From Nocardia arthritidis (lineage in GTDB: Bacteria > Actinomycetota > Actinomycetes > Mycobacteriales > Mycobacteriaceae), in the NCBI RefSeq assembly GCF_011801145.1, contig NZ_CP046172.1, positions 3,720,001-3,784,000 of the forward strand: a stretch of 64,000 nt of DNA. The letters run 5' to 3'. Every line of letters begins with the position of its first letter. The first letter of the stretch is position 1. Shown in pieces: positions 29,380 to 44,911 of the stretch. The notes beneath the pieces are model-generated. The model was not told the origin of the DNA, ran no database searches, and worked only from the letters and a program-made list of their open reading frames with translations. The position numbers and the translations under genes are program-made.

Positions 29380-30614
29380 CCGAACGCAGACTGCCCCGGC
29401 CGCGCGAACTCGCGCCGCTGGTCCGGTTCGAGCGCCCGTTCGCCGGTCTGGAACGCAAACTACAACGCGCGCAAACGATTTGGGATCTGCGCGAACTGGC
29501 CCGCAAGCGCACCCCGAAGGTGGCCTTCGACTACACCGACGGCGCGGCCGATGCCGAAATCAGCCTGCGCCGGGCGCGGGAGGCATTCGCCGATCTCGAG
29601 TTCCGGCCGGCCATTCTCCGCAATGTCGCCGAAACCGACACCAGCACAATGGTTCTCGGCAAGGAATCGGCGCTGCCGTTCGGTATCGCGCCCACCGGCT
29701 TCACCAGGATGATGCACACCGCGGGCGAACTGGCCGGCGCCCGGGCGGCCGAGCGCGCCGGTATTCCGTTCACCCTGTCCACCATGGGGACCACCGCCAT
29801 CGAGGACCTGGCGGCCGGGACGGGGGAGCGGGCCCGCAATTGGTTCCAGCTGTATATGTGGACCGACCGCGACCGTTCGCTCGCGCTGGTGGAGCGCGCG
29901 ATCCGCGCCGGCTTCGACACCCTTGTGATCACCGTCGACGTCCCGGTGGCCGGGGCGCGGCTGCGCGACGCGCGCAATGGAATGACGGTGCCGCCGTCGA
30001 TCACCATGGCGGGCGCGCTGGACGCGCTGCGGCGTCCCCGGTGGTGGTGGGACTTCCTGACCACCGAACCGCTCGCCTTCGCCTCGCTGGACCGCTGGTC
30101 GGGCACCGTCGCCGAACTGCTCGACGCCATGTTCGACCCGACCGTGAGCTTCGACGACCTCGCGTGGTTGCGGGATCGCTGGCCCGGCAAGGTGCTGGTG
30201 AAGGGCGTGCAGACGGTGGCCGACGCCAAACGGTTGGCAGGCGTCGGCGCCGACGGCATCGTGTTGTCGAATCACGGTGGGCGGCAATTGGATCGGGCTC
30301 CGGTACCGCTGCATCTGCTGCCGTCGGTGGTCCGCGAGGTCGGCGCCGATCTGGAGGTGCACCTCGATACCGGCATCATGCACGGCGCGGATATCGTCGC
30401 CGCGCGCGCACTCGGCGCCCGCTTCACCCTGATCGGCCGCGCCTATCTCTACGGGTTGATGGCGGGCGGCGAGGCCGGTGTGGATCGCGCGGTGGAAATC
30501 CTGCGCGGCCAGGTGATCCGCACGATGAAGCTGCTCGGTGTCGGTTCGCTCGACCAACTGGAGCCGGGACATGTCCGGCTGCTGGACCGGCGCGGACCCG
30601 CCGATACCGAATAG
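29376..30614 (+). CDS. lldD: FMN-dependent L-lactate dehydrogenase (LldD2-like)
   Basis: 412 residues, alpha-hydroxy-acid oxidase family. [44 protein letters not shown] (FMN Lys) and the active-site [14 protein letters not shown] are present, and overall it reads like mycobacterial LldD2. It oxidises L-lactate to pyruvate, passing electrons to the respiratory chain. Co-transcribed with the SDR (GTGA overlap), it would convert the L-lactate released from L-fucose into pyruvate. Confidence 0.9.
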   Translation: MTERRLPRPRELAPLVRFERPFAGLERKLQRAQTIWDLRELARKRTPKVAFDYTDGAADAEISLRRAREAFADLEFRPAILRNVAETDTSTMVLGKESALPFGIAPTGFTRMMHTAGELAGARAAERAGIPFTLSTMGTTAIEDLAAGTGERARNWFQLYMWTDRDRSLALVERAIRAGFDTLVITVDVPVAGARLRDARNGMTVPPSITMAGALDALRRPRWWWDFLTTEPLAFASLDRWSGTVAELLDAMFDPTVSFDDLAWLRDRWPGKVLVKGVQTVADAKRLAGVGADGIVLSNHGGRQLDRAPVPLHLLPSVVREVGADLEVHLDTGIMHGADIVAARALGARFTLIGRAYLYGLMAGGEAGVDRAVEILRGQVIRTMKLLGVGSLDQLEPGHVRLLDRRGPADTE

Positions 30615-33738
<3,124 letters not shown>

Positions 33739-33775
33739 TTCCCCTCACTCGGACTCCGCGGAAAGAAGGTCGACC

Positions 33776-34798
33776 GTGACCACCGCAACCTCGTCTGGAC
33801 CGCAGCACCGGCCTGCCGAACTCCTCGCGCGGGCCAGGACGATTCTCGAGCCGGTGCTGCGCGAATCCGTCGGCGCACTCCCGGAACCGTTGCGGCGCAT
33901 GGCCGGATATCACTTCGGCTGGTGGGATGCGCGCGGCGCGGCGACCAACGCGGACTCCGGCAAGGCACTGCGGCCCGCGCTGGCCATCGCGGCGGCCACC
34001 GCATGCGGTGCGCTGCCGACGGCCGCGACGCCCGCGGCCGCCGCGGTGGAGTTGGTGCACAACTTCACCCTGGTGCACGACGATGTGATGGACGCGGACG
34101 AGAACCGCCGCGGCAGGCCCGCGGTGTGGAAGGTCTGGGGGACAACCAATGCCGTGCTGGTCGGCGACGCGCTGCACGCGTTGGCCGGGCAGGTGCTGGC
34201 ACAGCAGCTGCCCGCCGCGCTCGCCGCCGCCGCGATCGATCGGCTGGAGCGGACGGTGGTCGAGTTGTGCCGCGGCCAGTACCTGGATTGCTGCAGCAAA
34301 ACCGATTGGGATATTTCCGACTGTGAGCGGATGGCGCTCGGCAAGACCGGCGCGCTCATGGGCTGCGCCTGCGCCATGGGCGCGCTGTGCGCGGGCGCGG
34401 GCGATTCCGTCATCGCCGCGCTGGACCGTTTCGGCCGCAACCTCGGTCTCGCCTTTCAATTCATCGACGATCTGATCGGTATCTGGGGCGATCCCGAGGT
34501 CAGCGGCAAGCCGACCAATGATCTTGCCCACCACAAACTTTCGCTGCCGGTGGTCGCGGCCCTGCGCTCCGGAACGCCCGCCGCGCGGGAATTGGCGAAC
34601 CTGTATCGGTCCGAAAAATCGCTGTCCGCACCGGATATCGCCCGCGCCGCCGCGCTGATCGAGCTGGCGGGCGGCCGACAGCTGACCCGGCGGGTGGCCG
34701 ACGAGCGGGTGGCGGCCGCGATCGCCGCGCTCCCGGACCGGTCGGCCGCAGCGGATTTGATCGCACTCGCGTACCTGGTCGCGCACCGGTGTGCCTAG
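33776..34798 (+). CDS. Polyprenyl diphosphate synthase, of the type associated with family 2 encapsulins
   Basis: 340 residues, trans-prenyltransferase fold. First Asp-rich motif [13 protein letters not shown], second [11 protein letters not shown]. The N-terminal [17 protein letters not shown] stretch is what I associate with proteins named family 2 encapsulin cargo polyprenyl transferase. It lacks the long disordered N-terminal extension expected of an encapsulated cargo, having only ~15 residues before the first helix. Product length unknown; farnesyl diphosphate for geoA is the natural guess. GTG start with GAAGG upstream, 37 bp after geoA. Confidence 0.85.
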   Translation: MTTATSSGPQHRPAELLARARTILEPVLRESVGALPEPLRRMAGYHFGWWDARGAATNADSGKALRPALAIAAATACGALPTAATPAAAAVELVHNFTLVHDDVMDADENRRGRPAVWKVWGTTNAVLVGDALHALAGQVLAQQLPAALAAAAIDRLERTVVELCRGQYLDCCSKTDWDISDCERMALGKTGALMGCACAMGALCAGAGDSVIAALDRFGRNLGLAFQFIDDLIGIWGDPEVSGKPTNDLAHHKLSLPVVAALRSGTPAARELANLYRSEKSLSAPDIARAAALIELAGGRQLTRRVADERVAAAIAALPDRSAAADLIALAYLVAHRCA

Positions 34799-34929
34799 CG
34801 CATCGACGCGCAGGCCCACCGGCTCCTGAATCGCACGTATCCGTCGCAGCAAAGGAGAACCTTTTCGCCTCCGCATTCACCGGCCGGGCTCGACGGATCG
34901 TGTCCGGCCGTACCCGATTGGCGCACACC

Positions 34930-36744
34930 ATGATCGCACCGACCCCCGTTTCCACCCTGACCGCACCTGCCGAGCTCGATCCGCTCGGCCGCGTCCGCTG
35001 CCCCGAGGAACTACGCCGCCTGCCCGCGGACCTGCTGCCCGCGCTGGCCGATCGGATCCGCGAGTTGATCATCGACACCGTGCTCGGCGCCGGCGGCCAT
35101 CTCGGCCCGAACCTCGGCGTCGTCGAGCTCACCATCGCACTGCATCGCGTCTTCGAATCACCCAGGGAAACCATACTTTTCGATACCGGGCATCAGGCGT
35201 ACGCGCACAAGATCCTGACCGGGCGGAAAGACGGTTTCGTGCGCGGGCTGCGGCGGCCCGGCGGCCTGTCCGGCTATCCGAGCCGGAACGAATCCGCGCA
35301 CGACGTCATCGAGAACAGCCATGCGTCGGCCGCGCTCGGCTATGCCGATGGCATCGCGAAAGCCCGTGCGCTGCAGGGCTGCCGGGACCGGGCGGTGGTC
35401 GCCGTCGTCGGTGACGGCGCGCTCACCGGTGGTATGGCGTACGAGGCGTTGAACAATATCGGCGCCGCACCGCACCGGCCGGTGATCGTGGTGCTGAACG
35501 ACAACGGCCTTTCGTACTCGCCGACCGCGGGTGCCATCGCCGAACACCTGGCCCGGTTGCGCGAGGGCCGCGCCATGGGCCCGAATCTGTTCGAGCAGTT
35601 GGGTTTCGCCTATCTGGGTCCGGTGGACGGTCACGATATCGGCGCGCTGGAGTCCGCGCTGCGCCGGGCGAAAAGGCTGGGCGGCCCGGTGGTCGTGCAC
35701 GCCGTGACGGTCAAGGGTAAGGGCTATCCGCCCGCCGGCACCGACGCCGAGCGGATGCACAGCACCGGCCCTCGGGGCGGTGCGGCGGCGAAATCTGTTG
35801 CGTGGACCGATATTTTCGCCGAGGAGCTGGTTCGGATCGGCGCCGAACGCGCCGATGTCGTCGCCATCACCGCCGCCATGCCGGGGCCCACCGGCCTGGC
35901 CCGTTTCGCCGAGCGGTTCCCGCAGCGCTGCTACGACGTCGGCATCGCCGAACAGCACGCGATGGCCAGTGCGGCCGGATTGGCAACGGCCGGACTGCAT
36001 CCGGTGGTCGCGGTGTACTCCACCTTCCTCAATCGCGCCTTCGATCAACTGCTGCTGGATATCGCACTGCACCGGTTGCCGGTCACCCTGGTACTCGACC
36101 GGGCCGGGGTCACCGGGCCGGACGGCCCGAGTCATCACGGCATGTGGGATCTGAGCCTGTTCGCCACCGTGCCCGGTATCCGGGTCGCCGCGCCGCGCGA
36201 CGCCGCACGGCTGCGCGAGCTGGTCGGCGAGGCGGTCGCCGACTGGCGCGGCCCGACCGCCGTCCGCTTCCCGAAAGCCTCGGTGGGACACGATATTCCG
36301 GCGCTGGAACGCGACGGTGGACTGGACGTGCTGCACCGCGCCGACGGGCGGGACGTGCTGCTGGTAGCGATCGGCCCGCTGGCCGGTCCCTGCCTGGACG
36401 TCGCGGCGCGGCTGCGCGAGCTGGGCATCGCCGCCAGCGTGGTCGATCCCCGCTGGGTCCTGCCGATTTCGGAGCGGCTGGTCGCGGCGGCCGGATGCCA
36501 TCGGCTGGTCGTCGTCGCGGAGGACAACACCCGCGCGGGCGGCATCGGCGCCGCGCTCACCCGTGCGCTGGCCGAGGCGGGCCAGCGCGTCCCGGTGCGC
36601 GCGCTCGGGCTGCCGCACCGATTCTTGGAGCAGGGCAACAGATCCGAGCTGCTCGCCGCCGCCGGGTTGACCCCGGGCAGCATCCTGAGCGCGGTGTTGA
36701 GCGCGGGCGCGGGACGGCTCGGCACGTATCGGGAGGTGCGATAA
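34930..36744 (+). CDS. dxs: 1-deoxy-D-xylulose-5-phosphate synthase (cluster copy)
   Basis: 604 residues, slightly short for the family (~630-640). ThDP enzyme making DXP from pyruvate and glyceraldehyde 3-phosphate, the entry to the MEP pathway. Motifs: [27 protein letters not shown], the ThDP/Mg site [23 protein letters not shown] and [18 protein letters not shown] at 34930 has no good Shine-Dalgarno; GTG at 34900 is an alternative. Lying between two prenyl synthase genes after geoA, it is probably a specialised copy boosting precursor supply rather than the only dxs of the cell. Confidence 0.92.
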   Translation: MIAPTPVSTLTAPAELDPLGRVRCPEELRRLPADLLPALADRIRELIIDTVLGAGGHLGPNLGVVELTIALHRVFESPRETILFDTGHQAYAHKILTGRKDGFVRGLRRPGGLSGYPSRNESAHDVIENSHASAALGYADGIAKARALQGCRDRAVVAVVGDGALTGGMAYEALNNIGAAPHRPVIVVLNDNGLSYSPTAGAIAEHLARLREGRAMGPNLFEQLGFAYLGPVDGHDIGALESALRRAKRLGGPVVVHAVTVKGKGYPPAGTDAERMHSTGPRGGAAAKSVAWTDIFAEELVRIGAERADVVAITAAMPGPTGLARFAERFPQRCYDVGIAEQHAMASAAGLATAGLHPVVAVYSTFLNRAFDQLLLDIALHRLPVTLVLDRAGVTGPDGPSHHGMWDLSLFATVPGIRVAAPRDAARLRELVGEAVADWRGPTAVRFPKASVGHDIPALERDGGLDVLHRADGRDVLLVAIGPLAGPCLDVAARLRELGIAASVVDPRWVLPISERLVAAAGCHRLVVVAEDNTRAGGIGAALTRALAEAGQRVPVRALGLPHRFLEQGNRSELLAAAGLTPGSILSAVLSAGAGRLGTYREVR

Positions 36745-36797
36745 CCGCTCCAGGAAGCCACGACCCTGACCGAAAACACCGAACCGGAGGCCGTATC

Positions 36798-37877
36798 ATG
36801 ACCGCAACCGTTGGTACGAACCCGCTGGACCGCACCGTGATTCGCGCGAGGGTGGACAATGCCCTCTACGAATTCCTGGAACGCAAGACGCGCGCGGGCA
36901 CGGCCAGCGGGCTGCCCGGCGATGTCACCGACGCGGTGCGCTCGTTCCTGTTCGCGGGCGGTAAGCGAATCCGCCCGCTGCTGTGCGCATTCGGCTGGCA
37001 CGCCGCGGGCGGCGGCGAGCTGCCGAACGAAATCATCAGGGCGGCGGCCGCATTGGAAATGTTCCACGCCGCCGTGCTGATCCACGACGACATCATCGAC
37101 AACAGCGACACCCGCCGCGACCAGCCGACGGTGCACCGGGCGGCGGCCGACCGCAACCGCACCGCGCGCGATGCCGCGGCCGCGGACCTGTTCGGCACCA
37201 GCGCCGCCATCCTCATCGGCGATTTCGCCCTCGTCTGGTCCGACGAATTGCTGCACACGGCAGGGCTTTCCGCGGAGCAACTGGCCGCGGCGGCGCCGGT
37301 GCTCGACGCGATGCGTTCGGAGGTCAACTACGGCCAGTACCTGGATCTGCTCACCACCGGGCACCCCACGGCCGACCTGGACCAGGCGCTGGAGATCATC
37401 CGGTACAAGACCGCCGCGTACACCGTGGAGCGGCCGCTGCAGCTCGGCGCGGTCCTGGCCGGGGCGGGATCCGATGTGTGCGAAGCTCTTTCGGCCTACG
37501 CCCGGCCGCTGGGGGAGGCGTTCCAGCTACAGGACGATCTGCTGGGCGTCTTCGGCGATCCGGCGCGAACCGGGAAGTCGATCGTCGACGACCTGCGCGA
37601 GGGCAAGCACACCGCCCTGCTCGCGCTCGCGCTGCGCAACGCGGACGCCGACCAGGCCGCACGGCTGCGCGGCCTGGTCGGCAATCGGCGGCTGGACGAG
37701 CGCGGCGCCGCCATCTGCCGCGAAATCCTCGCCGTCACCGCCCGCACCGAGGTCGAGCAGTTGATCAGGGAGCGTTGGCTGCGGGTGCAGCGGGCACTGG
37801 ACAAGGCGCCGTTCCCGGCCGCGGCGATCGCGGCGCTGCGGGCCACCGCCGACGCCATTGTCGCCAGGGCCTCGTGA
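36798..37877 (+). CDS. Polyprenyl (farnesyl/geranylgeranyl) diphosphate synthase, second copy
   Basis: 359 residues. FARM motif VLIHDDIIDNSDTRRDQP, second motif LQDDLLGVFGDPARTGKS, and GGKRIRPLL near residue 55. Similar to actinobacterial IdsA-type short-chain synthases. Clear CGGAGG 8 nt before the ATG at 36798. Last gene of the geoA-prenyltransferase-dxs-prenyltransferase group; it differs clearly from the first prenyl synthase, so the two probably make different chain lengths or have different partners. Confidence 0.92.
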   Translation: MTATVGTNPLDRTVIRARVDNALYEFLERKTRAGTASGLPGDVTDAVRSFLFAGGKRIRPLLCAFGWHAAGGGELPNEIIRAAAALEMFHAAVLIHDDIIDNSDTRRDQPTVHRAAADRNRTARDAAAADLFGTSAAILIGDFALVWSDELLHTAGLSAEQLAAAAPVLDAMRSEVNYGQYLDLLTTGHPTADLDQALEIIRYKTAAYTVERPLQLGAVLAGAGSDVCEALSAYARPLGEAFQLQDDLLGVFGDPARTGKSIVDDLREGKHTALLALALRNADADQAARLRGLVGNRRLDERGAAICREILAVTARTEVEQLIRERWLRVQRALDKAPFPAAAIAALRATADAIVARAS

Positions 37878-37882
37878 AGGCA

Positions 37883-38641
37883 CTACCGCAGATTGCGGTC
37901 GAACAGGGCCAGCAGTTCGCGGTAGTGCCGTTCGGCGGATTCGGCGTCGTATGCGGAGGTATCGGCCTGGGTGTAGCCGTGGTGGGCGCCCTCGTAGACC
38001 TCGGTGCGGTAGCGGACGCCCGCGGCGTCGAGTGCCTTGTCGAACTGGGCGATGTGCTCCGGGGTCATGTGGTGGTCCTCGCCCGCGTGCGCGAGATACA
38101 GCTCCGCCGTGATATTTCCGACGATCAGGTGCGGGCTGTCCGGGGTGTCGGTGACGAATGGTCCGCCATGGAATCCGGCCACCGCCCCGACCCGATCGGG
38201 GAACATGGCCGCGGTGAGTACCGCCAGCCGCGCACCCATGCAATAGCCGGTGACGCCGACCTTACCCGGGGTGACCAGCGGCGACTCCGCCAGCCACGTG
38301 AGGTAGGCGCCGACGTCGGCACGCAGGACCTCCGGTGTCAGCTCGACGATCATGGGGATGATCTGCTGGAAGAGCTCCGGCCGCTGCGCCGGGTCGATGA
38401 AGTCCGGCAACTCGATCACCGGCGCACGCCCGTGCCGGTAAAAGGCGTTCGGCAGCAGAACGGTGTAGCCGTGGGCGGCAATGCGATCGGCCAGCGATCG
38501 CAGGGCGGGCCGTAATCCGAAACCGTCCTGAATCACGAGCACTCCCGGATGGGCGGCGCCATCGTCGGGGTGTACAACATATGCGTCGGCGACGCCATCG
38601 CGTGTCTGAATGTCGACGGACATACCATGCAGTGCGGTCAT
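37883..38641 (-). CDS. Dienelactone hydrolase family protein
   Basis: 252 residues, alpha/beta-hydrolase fold with Cys nucleophile in GVTGYCMGARLAV, Asp in the AGEDHHM region and His in YEGAHHGYTQ, forming a Cys-Asp-His triad. Substrate unknown; the family includes carboxymethylenebutenolidase and many lactone or ester hydrolases. AGAAGG 8 nt before the ATG. It converges on the prenyl synthase gene with only 5 bp between stops and has no obvious pathway link to it. Confidence 0.88.
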   Translation of the reverse strand: MTALHGMSVDIQTRDGVADAYVVHPDDGAAHPGVLVIQDGFGLRPALRSLADRIAAHGYTVLLPNAFYRHGRAPVIELPDFIDPAQRPELFQQIIPMIVELTPEVLRADVGAYLTWLAESPLVTPGKVGVTGYCMGARLAVLTAAMFPDRVGAVAGFHGGPFVTDTPDSPHLIVGNITAELYLAHAGEDHHMTPEHIAQFDKALDAAGVRYRTEVYEGAHHGYTQADTSAYDAESAERHYRELLALFDRNLR

Positions 38642-38916
38642 AGTTGAATCCTTCTGTCGTGTCGACCTTTTCGGAATGCTCGATTCGGAATCGGCCAACT
38701 CGATCACACTACCGGTCGCCGGAACGGCCGCGACCGCCCGCGCGGGCCGAGCCCACCTCCCGCGCGAACAGACCGTCGGCCGCATTCATCGGCGCACGCC
38801 ACGCCCAGCGGCGTCCAGGTGAGCCCGACGCAGGCCCGTTACGGAATCCCGCTTTCGGCAACAGAATTCGGCGATGTCGTCCGCGCTGTCGATGCTGCCG
38901 TCCGGAGGTGGTCCGA
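38642..38916. other. Divergent promoter region, nothing further recognised
   Basis: 275 bp between the leftward hydrolase gene and the rightward MFS gene. It should hold both promoters. No strong palindrome, tRNA or ORF was seen. Confidence 0.4.
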
Positions 38917-40161
38917 ATGGACGTGACAGTAAGTACGACAACCAGCTCGGCAGACGCATCCCGGGGCGGCGGCCTGCCCGCCGGTGTATATCTGCTCGGG
39001 TTCAGCCTGTTCGCCATGGGCAGCGCGGAGTTCCTGTTGGCGGGCGTGCTGCCCGCGGTCGCCGTCGATCTCGATGTCACGCTCGCCGCGGCCGGGATGT
39101 TGATCACCGCGTTCGCGCTGGGCGTTGTCGTCGGTGGGCCGATCTTCGCCGTGCTGAGCCTGCGTTGGCCGCGCCGAACCACCCTGGTTCTGACGCAGGT
39201 GGTCTTCGCGGCCGGCGTCGCCGTCGGATTGCTCGGCGGCTATCCGCTTCTCCTGGTCACCAGGGTCGTCTGCGGTCTCGCATACGCCGGATTCTTCGCT
39301 GTCGCTTCGGTGACCGCGATCAGCCTGGTCACTCCCGACCGCAATGCGCGCGCGTCCGGAGTCGTGGTGAGCGGGCTCAGCGTCGCGATGGTCGCGGGCG
39401 GTCCGGCCGGAACACTGCTCAGCCACTTCACCCAGTGGCGCGGCGGATTCTGGGCCATCGTAGTTCTCACACTTATCGGTGCCATCGGATGTGTTGTCGG
39501 ATTGCCCGCCGGTGCGCCGACGGAAGATCCCGGGACGAGCCTGTCGCGGGAACTCGCCACGATGCGGAAACCGGCGCTGTGGGTCGTATTCGCGATCACC
39601 ATCCTGACCACGGCGTCGTACATGATCTCGTTCAACTACCTGGCGGCAATGCTCGACGACATCACCGCGATCCCCGAGGTCTGGATTCCGGCGATACTCG
39701 CGCTGTTCGGGCTGGGCGCATTCGTCGGACTATCCATCGGTGGGCGGATTTCTGATCGGCGGCCGCACCTCGCGCTGAACATCGGCGCGGTCGGCATCAT
39801 CGCGCTGTCGGTGGTACTGGTGGTGGCGATCGAACAGATCTGGGTTGTCGCGCCCGCCGTACTTCTCATAGGGGTAGCCGCCTTCGTGCTCAACCCGGCT
39901 CTCTACGGCCGGGTATTCGCCATCGCGGCCGACGCCCCGACCGTCGCGGGCGCCGCCAACGTATCGTCCTTCCAATTGGGCATCAGTCTCACGCCGGTGC
40001 TCGCGGCCGCGGCCTTCACCGGAGGCGCCGCCCTGACGTCGGTCTACTGGATCGGCATCGTGCTGGCCGTGCTCGCCGTTCCGCTCGTGCTGCTCGACCG
40101 CGCCCGTTCGGCGCGGACAACCCGGCCCGTCGCGTCGTCGGATGAGCCCGCCGTCAGCTGA
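38917..40161 (+). CDS. MFS exporter, DHA1 type (Cmx/AraJ-like)
   Basis: 414 residues, 12 transmembrane helices. N-terminal FSLFAMGSAEFLLAGVLPAVAVDLDVT and AGMLITAFALGVVVGGPIFAVLSLRWPRR match the chloramphenicol-exporter/AraJ group. ATG at 38917 with a strong GGAGGTG 7 nt upstream; the long upstream extension is not membrane-like and is rejected. Likely drug or sugar efflux, substrate unknown. Its 3' end overlaps the convergent small peptide gene by 8 bp. Confidence 0.88.
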   Translation: MDVTVSTTTSSADASRGGGLPAGVYLLGFSLFAMGSAEFLLAGVLPAVAVDLDVTLAAAGMLITAFALGVVVGGPIFAVLSLRWPRRTTLVLTQVVFAAGVAVGLLGGYPLLLVTRVVCGLAYAGFFAVASVTAISLVTPDRNARASGVVVSGLSVAMVAGGPAGTLLSHFTQWRGGFWAIVVLTLIGAIGCVVGLPAGAPTEDPGTSLSRELATMRKPALWVVFAITILTTASYMISFNYLAAMLDDITAIPEVWIPAILALFGLGAFVGLSIGGRISDRRPHLALNIGAVGIIALSVVLVVAIEQIWVVAPAVLLIGVAAFVLNPALYGRVFAIAADAPTVAGAANVSSFQLGISLTPVLAAAAFTGGAALTSVYWIGIVLAVLAVPLVLLDRARSARTTRPVASSDEPAVS

Positions 40162-40306
40162 ACGGGTACTGCCCGCCCCCGCCGTGACCCGGACTGTTCT
40201 GGGTGCCGACGTTGATAATGTCCTGAATGAGTCCGACGATCGCGTGCCCGATGTTCAACACGTCGTTGCCGAGGGTGGCAAATTCGCCCGCGATGAGGTT
40301 CAGCAT
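40154..40306 (-). CDS. 50-residue amphipathic peptide of unknown function
   Basis: Encodes a 50-residue peptide starting MLNLIAGEFATLGNDVLN, continuing as one amphipathic helix (about residues 1-35) and ending in a Gly/His-rich GHGGGGQYPFS tail. AAGGACGG lies before the ATG at 40306. Size and one-helix plan recall the very small Corynebacterium cell-wall channel peptides (PorA/PorH) or a helical bacteriocin, but I cannot align it to either. Its 3' end overlaps the convergent MFS gene, and argG's ARG box lies ~140 bp upstream. Confidence 0.5.
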   Translation of the reverse strand: MLNLIAGEFATLGNDVLNIGHAIVGLIQDIINVGTQNSPGHGGGGQYPFS

Positions 40307-40447
40307 GGCATCCGTCCTTGGTCCCGCCCCGATCCCTGTCCCTCCAGGGTCGCACATCCGCCCCCCGCCCACCCCCGGAATGTTCTTGATGGACAGTGAC
40401 TTTCGTGCTTTTCAGTAGGCCGTCAGGCGGGCGACCCACCCCCGGTT

Positions 40448-40479
40448 GTGAATGGGCTTGCATCGTCATGCATAATCAT
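40448..40479 (+). promoter_or_regulatory. ARG box / argG promoter
   Basis: 32-bp block beginning GTGAATGGGCTTGCAT and ending ATGCATAATCAT, matching 29 of 32 positions of the argC promoter block. CATAAT at 40471-40476 is the likely -10, overlapped by TGCAT repeats; another TGCA follows at 40481. Unlike argC, argG then has a leader of about 100 nt. Confidence 0.8.
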
Positions 40480-40582
40480 TTGCAGGCCGTGCGGGCCGCC
40501 GCGGCGCTCGAATGACGGGGACGCCGGACCGCGCCCCGCCCGCACCCACCACAGACCTACTGGCACGAAGGAGCACAAAGAC

Positions 40583-41785
40583 ATGTCCGACCGCGTCGTA
40601 CTCGCCTACTCGGGTGGGCTGGACACCTCCGTCGCGATCAGCTGGATCGGTAAGGAAACCGGCGCCGAGGTGGTGGCCGTCGCCATCGATCTCGGCCAGG
40701 GCGGCGAGGATATGAACGTCGTGCGCCAGCGCGCCATCGACTGCGGCGCCGTCGAGGCCGTCGTCGTCGACGCCCGCGACGAATTCGCCAACGAGTACTG
40801 CCTGCCCACCATCCAGGCCAACGCCCTGTACATGGGCCAGTACCCGCTGGTCTCCGCGATCAGCCGCCCGCTCATCGTCAAGCACCTGGTGGAGGCCGCC
40901 AAATTCCACGGCGCCGGCACAGTCGCGCACGGCTGCACCGGCAAGGGCAACGACCAGGTCCGCTTCGAGGTCGGCATCGGCGCGCTCGCCCCCGACCTGA
41001 ACGTGATCGCCCCGGTCCGCGACTACGCCTGGACCAGGGAGAAGGCCATCGCGTTCGCCGAGGAGAACGCGCTGCCGATCAACGTCACCAAGAAGTCGCC
41101 GTTCTCCATCGACCAGAACGTCTGGGGCCGCGCGGTGGAAACCGGCTTCCTGGAAGACCTCTGGAACGCCCCGACCAAGGACGTCTACGACTACACCACC
41201 GACCCGACGGTCAACTTCGAGGCGCCCGACGAGCTGATCGTCACCTTCGACAAGGGCGTCCCGGTCGCCATCGACGGCCGCCAGGTCACCGTGCTCGAGG
41301 CCATCGTCGAGCTGAACCGGCGCGCGGGCCGTCAGGGCGTCGGCCGGCTGGATATGGTCGAGGACCGGCTCGTCGGCATCAAGAGCCGCGAGATCTACGA
41401 GGCGCCCGGCGCCATCGCGCTGATCGCCGCGCACCAGAACCTGGAGAACGTCACCCTCGAGCGCGAGCTGGGCCGGTACAAGCGGCAGGTCGAGCAGCGC
41501 TGGGGCGAGCTGGCCTACGACGGCCTGTGGTTCTCCCCGCTCAAGCGGGCGCTCGACGCGTTCGTCGCCGAGACCCAGCAGCACGTCTCCGGCGATATCC
41601 GGATGGTGCTGCACGGCGGCAATGTCGTGGTCAACGGCCGGCGCTCGGAGCAGTCCCTCTACGACTTCAACCTGGCCACCTACGATGAGGGCGATTCCTT
41701 CGACCAGTCGCTGGCCAAGGGGTTCGTGCAGATCCACGGCCTGTCGTCGAAGGTGGCGGCCCGCCGCGACCTGAACCAGAAGTAG
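40583..41785 (+). CDS. argG: Argininosuccinate synthase
   Basis: 400 residues. Joins citrulline and aspartate with ATP. P-loop-like [15 protein letters not shown] at the N-terminus, [17 protein letters not shown], and [22 protein letters not shown] 9 nt before ATG at 40583; the earlier in-frame start at 40448 would run through the ARG box. Predicted to be repressed by ArgR through that box. Separated from argH by a methyltransferase gene. Confidence 0.97.
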   Translation: MSDRVVLAYSGGLDTSVAISWIGKETGAEVVAVAIDLGQGGEDMNVVRQRAIDCGAVEAVVVDARDEFANEYCLPTIQANALYMGQYPLVSAISRPLIVKHLVEAAKFHGAGTVAHGCTGKGNDQVRFEVGIGALAPDLNVIAPVRDYAWTREKAIAFAEENALPINVTKKSPFSIDQNVWGRAVETGFLEDLWNAPTKDVYDYTTDPTVNFEAPDELIVTFDKGVPVAIDGRQVTVLEAIVELNRRAGRQGVGRLDMVEDRLVGIKSREIYEAPGAIALIAAHQNLENVTLERELGRYKRQVEQRWGELAYDGLWFSPLKRALDAFVAETQQHVSGDIRMVLHGGNVVVNGRRSEQSLYDFNLATYDEGDSFDQSLAKGFVQIHGLSSKVAARRDLNQK

Positions 41786-41849
41786 TACGCGAGCGGTGCT
41801 CTGGACGTAGCGTCGGATCGGATCGGCGGATAGAAGGAGCGGCAGCGCT

Positions 41850-42749
41850 ATGCGGACGGATGACGACAGCTGGGACATCACGACGAGCGTCGGCGCGACC
41901 GCGCTCGGTGTCGCGGCCATGCGGGCGGCCGAATCCAGCCGCCCCGACGCGCTGTTCCACGACCCGTACGCCGCGGAACTGGTCGCCGCGACCGGTGCGC
42001 CCGCGTGGCAGCGGATCGGCGCGGCGGTGCGGTCCCGGGTAGACGCGGCCACCGCCGAGTCCTATCGCCCGATCGGTTCGTTCATGGTCGCGCGGACGCT
42101 GTACTTCGACGAGTACTTCACCGCGGCGAGCGCGGCGGGCATCCGGCAGGTCGTCATCCTGGCGGCCGGGCTGGACGCCCGCGCGTACCGGCTCGACTGG
42201 CCAACGGGCACAACGGTATTCGAGCTGGATCAGCCGAAGGTGCTGGAGTTCAAGGCGGCCGCGCTCGCCGCGCACCGCCCGCGTGCCGACCGCCGCGAGG
42301 TCGCCGTCGACCTGCGTCAGGACTGGCCGAAGGCATTGCGGGACAAGGGTTTCGACCCGGGACGACCGACGGCGTGGCTGGCCGAGGGACTGCTGCGCTA
42401 CCTGCCCGCCGACGCGCAGGACCGGCTGTTCGAGAACATCGTCGCGCTGAGCGCGCCCGGCAGCCGGGTCGCGGTCAATATCGCGCACGACCGTCCGCGA
42501 CCGACCGAGGACCAGCGGCAGCGGCGGGCCCGGCTGAAGGAACAACTCGGTATCGAGGTCGATTTCGACACGCTGTGGTACCCGAGCGACGGCCGCTCCG
42601 ATCCGCGGGAGTGGTTCGCCGGGCACGGCTGGACCATCTCATCCGGCGACCCGGTGACGCTGCTCACCGAGCGCGGCCGCGAGGTGCCCGATACGGCGCG
42701 GGCCGAACTGGGGCACCACAATCTGATCACCGCCGAACTTCCGGCCTGA
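41850..42749 (+). CDS. SAM-dependent methyltransferase, TIGR00027/LCMT-like family
   Basis: 299 residues. It begins with DDDSWDITTSVGATALGVAAMRAAES, then HDPYAAELV and the SAM motif VVILAAGLDARAYRLDWP (~residues 100-117); the family is amplified in mycobacteria and Nocardia. GLLRYLP and the C-terminal GWTI segment fit. Methyl acceptor unknown. It lies between argG and argH on the same strand (64 bp and 15 bp gaps), so it is probably co-transcribed with arginine genes although no role in arginine synthesis is known. Confidence 0.9.
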   Translation: MRTDDDSWDITTSVGATALGVAAMRAAESSRPDALFHDPYAAELVAATGAPAWQRIGAAVRSRVDAATAESYRPIGSFMVARTLYFDEYFTAASAAGIRQVVILAAGLDARAYRLDWPTGTTVFELDQPKVLEFKAAALAAHRPRADRREVAVDLRQDWPKALRDKGFDPGRPTAWLAEGLLRYLPADAQDRLFENIVALSAPGSRVAVNIAHDRPRPTEDQRQRRARLKEQLGIEVDFDTLWYPSDGRSDPREWFAGHGWTISSGDPVTLLTERGREVPDTARAELGHHNLITAELPA

Positions 42750-44837
<2,088 letters not shown>

Positions 44838-44911
44838 CACCACCACACGTCCTCTAGATCATTCTGCCGCAACCGCGTTGATGGCCGCCGACGCCGCCGG
44901 GAGCCGGAGAG

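Noticed and set aside
40512..40715. Possible leader peptide in the argG 5' region
   Set aside because: The frame runs into argG out of phase and has no run of Arg codons or attenuator-like hairpin.
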